Source of the DNA: Desulfuromusa sp.
GTDB lineage: Bacteria > Desulfobacterota > Desulfuromonadia > Desulfuromonadales > Geopsychrobacteraceae
DNA length: 64,000 nucleotides
Direction: 5' to 3'
Assembly: GCA_016744595.1 (NCBI GenBank)
Contig: JADGEB010000003.1
Coordinates: 62,001-126,000 of the forward strand
Every line of letters starts with the position of its first letter. Position 1 is the first letter of the stretch. Position numbers and translations under genes: made by a program. The notes beneath the pieces were generated by a model, which worked only from the letters and a program-made list of their open reading frames with translations, had not been told where the DNA came from and ran no database searches. Of the stretch, positions 62,191-64,000 are shown piece after piece.

Positions 62191-64000
62191 TTACAATGTT
62201 TTTTTAGATGGCAGCAACAGCCCTTGCGTGATAGCAAATTCCAATAGTTCGTCTGCTGCTTGCGACTCAAAATCTCGTAACAGTTCTGCCGTTGTTCTTT
62301 CTTCCCTCGCCCGGTTCAGTATTGTGGCAAAATCAGCATCGAGCGGCTCAATAATGACCTCTCCCTCTTGCCGTAAGAATATTGTGTGCCCCGGTTCCGG
62401 TGTCAGTTGTTTGAAAATTTTTTCTAAAGATTCTCCCCCAACTATTTCCAAATCTTCCAGAGCAAAATGAAAATACTGTATCTTTATTGTCGGGTTCAGT
62501 TTCCAACAGCATTGCTTTAATGCTTTCTTTGCTGGGACTCTTCCTCCGGGTTGGCAGTCATCCGCCAGCAATGATTCAGCGCAGAGAAAATGGTAATTGA
62601 TTAGATCTTCGGCAACGTTAATCAGCTTTTCTTTCTTGCTTAAAGATAGTTGATTAGCAATAAATTGTTGCTGGAACGGGAGGATATCGTGTGGCTGCCA
62701 GTTTTCGATATCAAGAATTGCCTGCTGATCCATATTTTTCTGTTTTCTGAGCCAGTCGTAGAATTGCTGAAGAAAACTGCTTGGAGATAATTTTAAGGTG
62801 TTACACAACTGCATAAAGAAACCAACAGCCCGGCCACGGTTATAAAAAATATCGGTTGCGGCAGCCAGTAGATGACTTTTTTGTAAGTCTTGATCCGAAT
62901 AGGTTTTATTCGATTGAAGTCGGTAGGGAGGTTGAGGTTCTCCTTGGATTCCAAATTTCTCCTGATTTTCAAATAGCTCAGTTCCGGGAAGTACTGCCAG
63001 AGGGAAAATGTCAACCTGATTTGGTTGTAGTTGCAGAGTAAAGTCGAGGCTTTTTTGAAAACCTGCGTGATTATCGCCAGGCAGTCCATAAATTAAATCC
63101 AGCCCAAAAGTAATTCCAGCAAGGCTCATTTGCCTTAATTGCCTCTCCATCTGCTTTGCCGATAAATTTCGGTGAAGTGGTTTCAGAATTTGCGCCGTGG
63201 CTGATTGTAGGCCAATTTGTACCGAACAAGAAAGTTGAGAGAACAGTTCAATGGTTTCGGTATCGAGAAAGTCAGCTTTGGCTTCGATATGATAGTGGAT
63301 TCCAGGTGCGAGTTCGAGCAGCATTTCGAGCAATTGTCTACCACGTTCAGGCGGGGCATTAAAGGTTGAATCGAGAATCCAGACCTGCGCTACCTGCTGT
63401 TTGACAAACAATTGTAACTCATTGCGCAAGCGCTCTATTGGTAGGGGACGAACTCCCTGGAGTCCTTTGGCATCGTAGCAGAAGGCGCAATTAAACTGGC
63501 ACCCCCTGGCAACTTCCCAGAGCACACCACAGTTTTTTTTCAACTGGAGCTGTCCGGTTAACCATGGTGATGGAAGAAGCGAAAGGTCGGGGCAAACAGC
63601 TGCATTAGGGATTGTTAGTGTGCTTTGTGAGGAAGAAAGGAACCCAGTTACGTTGGTGGCTGATTCTCCTGCGCATAACTTCGTGACTAAATCTGCAAAT
63701 GAAACTTCACCCTCTCCACGAATTACACCATCCAGCGCCCCTTCTATCATAACATTCTGGCTGTCCGCACTGGCTTCCGGGCCACCTGCAAGGAGGATCA
63801 GTTCAGGATTTTTCTGCCGCAGTTGCTGTGACAGGAGCAAAATCTGATTGCGGTTCCAGACATAGAGGGGAAATGCAATAACTGTGGGGTTCCGGTCAAG
63901 TAACTGTTGACACAGTGAGACAGTATCGATTTTGGGAAACAGGTCAATGATTTCAGTTTGCTGTTGCAGTTCTATCGGTAGGCTGGCTTTGAGACACCCA
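62191..64000 (-). CDS. B12-binding-type radical SAM enzyme 5, 5' end outside window
   Basis: The frame continues to the right window edge, so the TTG at 63840 is not the real start; about 603 residues are visible. The B12-type domain includes LILLAGGPEASADSQNVM and VIRGEGEVSFADL. The radical SAM motif is C-x3-C-x2-C in ARGCQFNCAFCYDAKG, followed by DLIYGLPGDNHAGFQKSLDF. The C-terminal 200 residues form an extra domain, similar in place to DUF4080 of related proteins. It is far from the biosynthetic locus and likely independent. Confidence 0.83.
   Translation of the reverse strand, partial: GCLKASLPIELQQQTEIIDLFPKIDTVSLCQQLLDRNPTVIAFPLYVWNRNQILLLSQQLRQKNPELILLAGGPEASADSQNVMIEGALDGVIRGEGEVSFADLVTKLCAGESATNVTGFLSSSQSTLTIPNAAVCPDLSLLPSPWLTGQLQLKKNCGVLWEVARGCQFNCAFCYDAKGLQGVRPLPIERLRNELQLFVKQQVAQVWILDSTFNAPPERGRQLLEMLLELAPGIHYHIEAKADFLDTETIELFSQLSCSVQIGLQSATAQILKPLHRNLSAKQMERQLRQMSLAGITFGLDLIYGLPGDNHAGFQKSLDFTLQLQPNQVDIFPLAVLPGTELFENQEKFGIQGEPQPPYRLQSNKTYSDQDLQKSHLLAAATDIFYNRGRAVGFFMQLCNTLKLSPSSFLQQFYDWLRKQKNMDQQAILDIENWQPHDILPFQQQFIANQLSLSKKEKLINVAEDLINYHFLCAESLLADDCQPGGRVPAKKALKQCCWKLNPTIKIQYFHFALEDLEIVGGESLEKIFKQLTPEPGHTIFLRQEGEVIIEPLDADFATILNRAREERTTAELLRDFESQAADELLEFAITQGLLLPSKKTL

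Overview
ORGANISM. The window looks like an anaerobic, menaquinone-using deltaproteobacterium, most likely Desulfuromonadales/Desulfuromonadia. This is inferred from gene content only: five B12-binding-type radical SAM enzymes, futalosine-pathway menaquinone genes (mqnB, mqnD), an MglA/MglB-like polarity pair, several PilZ proteins, a sigma54 enhancer-binding regulator beside small heat-shock genes, and a PEP-CTERM protein. LEFT EDGE (1-3.9 kb). A large Fn3-repeat surface protein runs off the left edge. It is followed by a TDT/SLAC1-type transporter and a small BamE-like exported protein. MAIN LOCUS (3.9-36.8 kb). A large, tightly packed biosynthetic cluster follows. Its first half (3904-19425) is an almost complete aryl-polyene/flexirubin-type fatty acid synthase: ketoreductase, three ketosynthases and a chain-length-factor-like partner, ACP, acyltransferase, acyl-AMP ligase, MIO aromatic ammonia-lyase, two hotdog dehydratases, thioesterase, and the export/tailoring trio LolA-like, MMPL and DUF3261. 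A CrtI-like FAD oxidoreductase is inserted among them. After a 356-bp structured gap, the second half (19782-34299) holds three consecutive B12-type radical SAM enzymes, a glycosyltransferase-DUF2062-acyltransferase fusion, a second ACP/KS/CLF set, a PagL-like outer-membrane deacylase, a BtrH-like acyltransferase, an ABC-2 exporter, a third ACP and an exported alpha/beta hydrolase. A convergent two-gene unit (fourth radical SAM plus a DarB-like KAS III) closes the locus. The simplest reading is that an aromatic amino acid (probably tyrosine) is deaminated to a cinnamate-type starter, activated, extended to a polyene on ACP, modified by radical SAM and FAD chemistry, joined to a carrier lipid or amine and placed in the outer membrane. 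The product is unknown. ISLAND (37.55-41.94 kb). This is a decayed element flanked by an about 84-bp imperfect direct repeat made from the 3' end of tRNA-Phe plus its terminator. It carries a Fic protein, an intact IS30-family element, an FHA-domain pseudogene and a DUF2335 membrane protein. No integrase is visible. AROMATIC/SERINE SEGMENT (41.9-49.3 kb). tRNA-Phe is divergent from a Phe-rich leader peptide with a terminator/antiterminator arrangement upstream of a DAHP synthase. Then come a Cys-rich small protein, serC, a PEP-CTERM protein, a PilZ protein, a VanZ-like protein and serA. REMAINDER (49.3-64 kb). The rest contains mqnD, mqnB and an unknown gene; an mglB/mglA-like pair; tRNA-Asn; a lone receiver; PilZ; a sigma54 regulator followed by a long palindrome and a -24/-12-like promoter in front of two hsp20 genes; clpB; a small thioredoxin-fold protein; a receiver-PilZ-GAF protein; and a fifth radical SAM gene that runs off the right edge.
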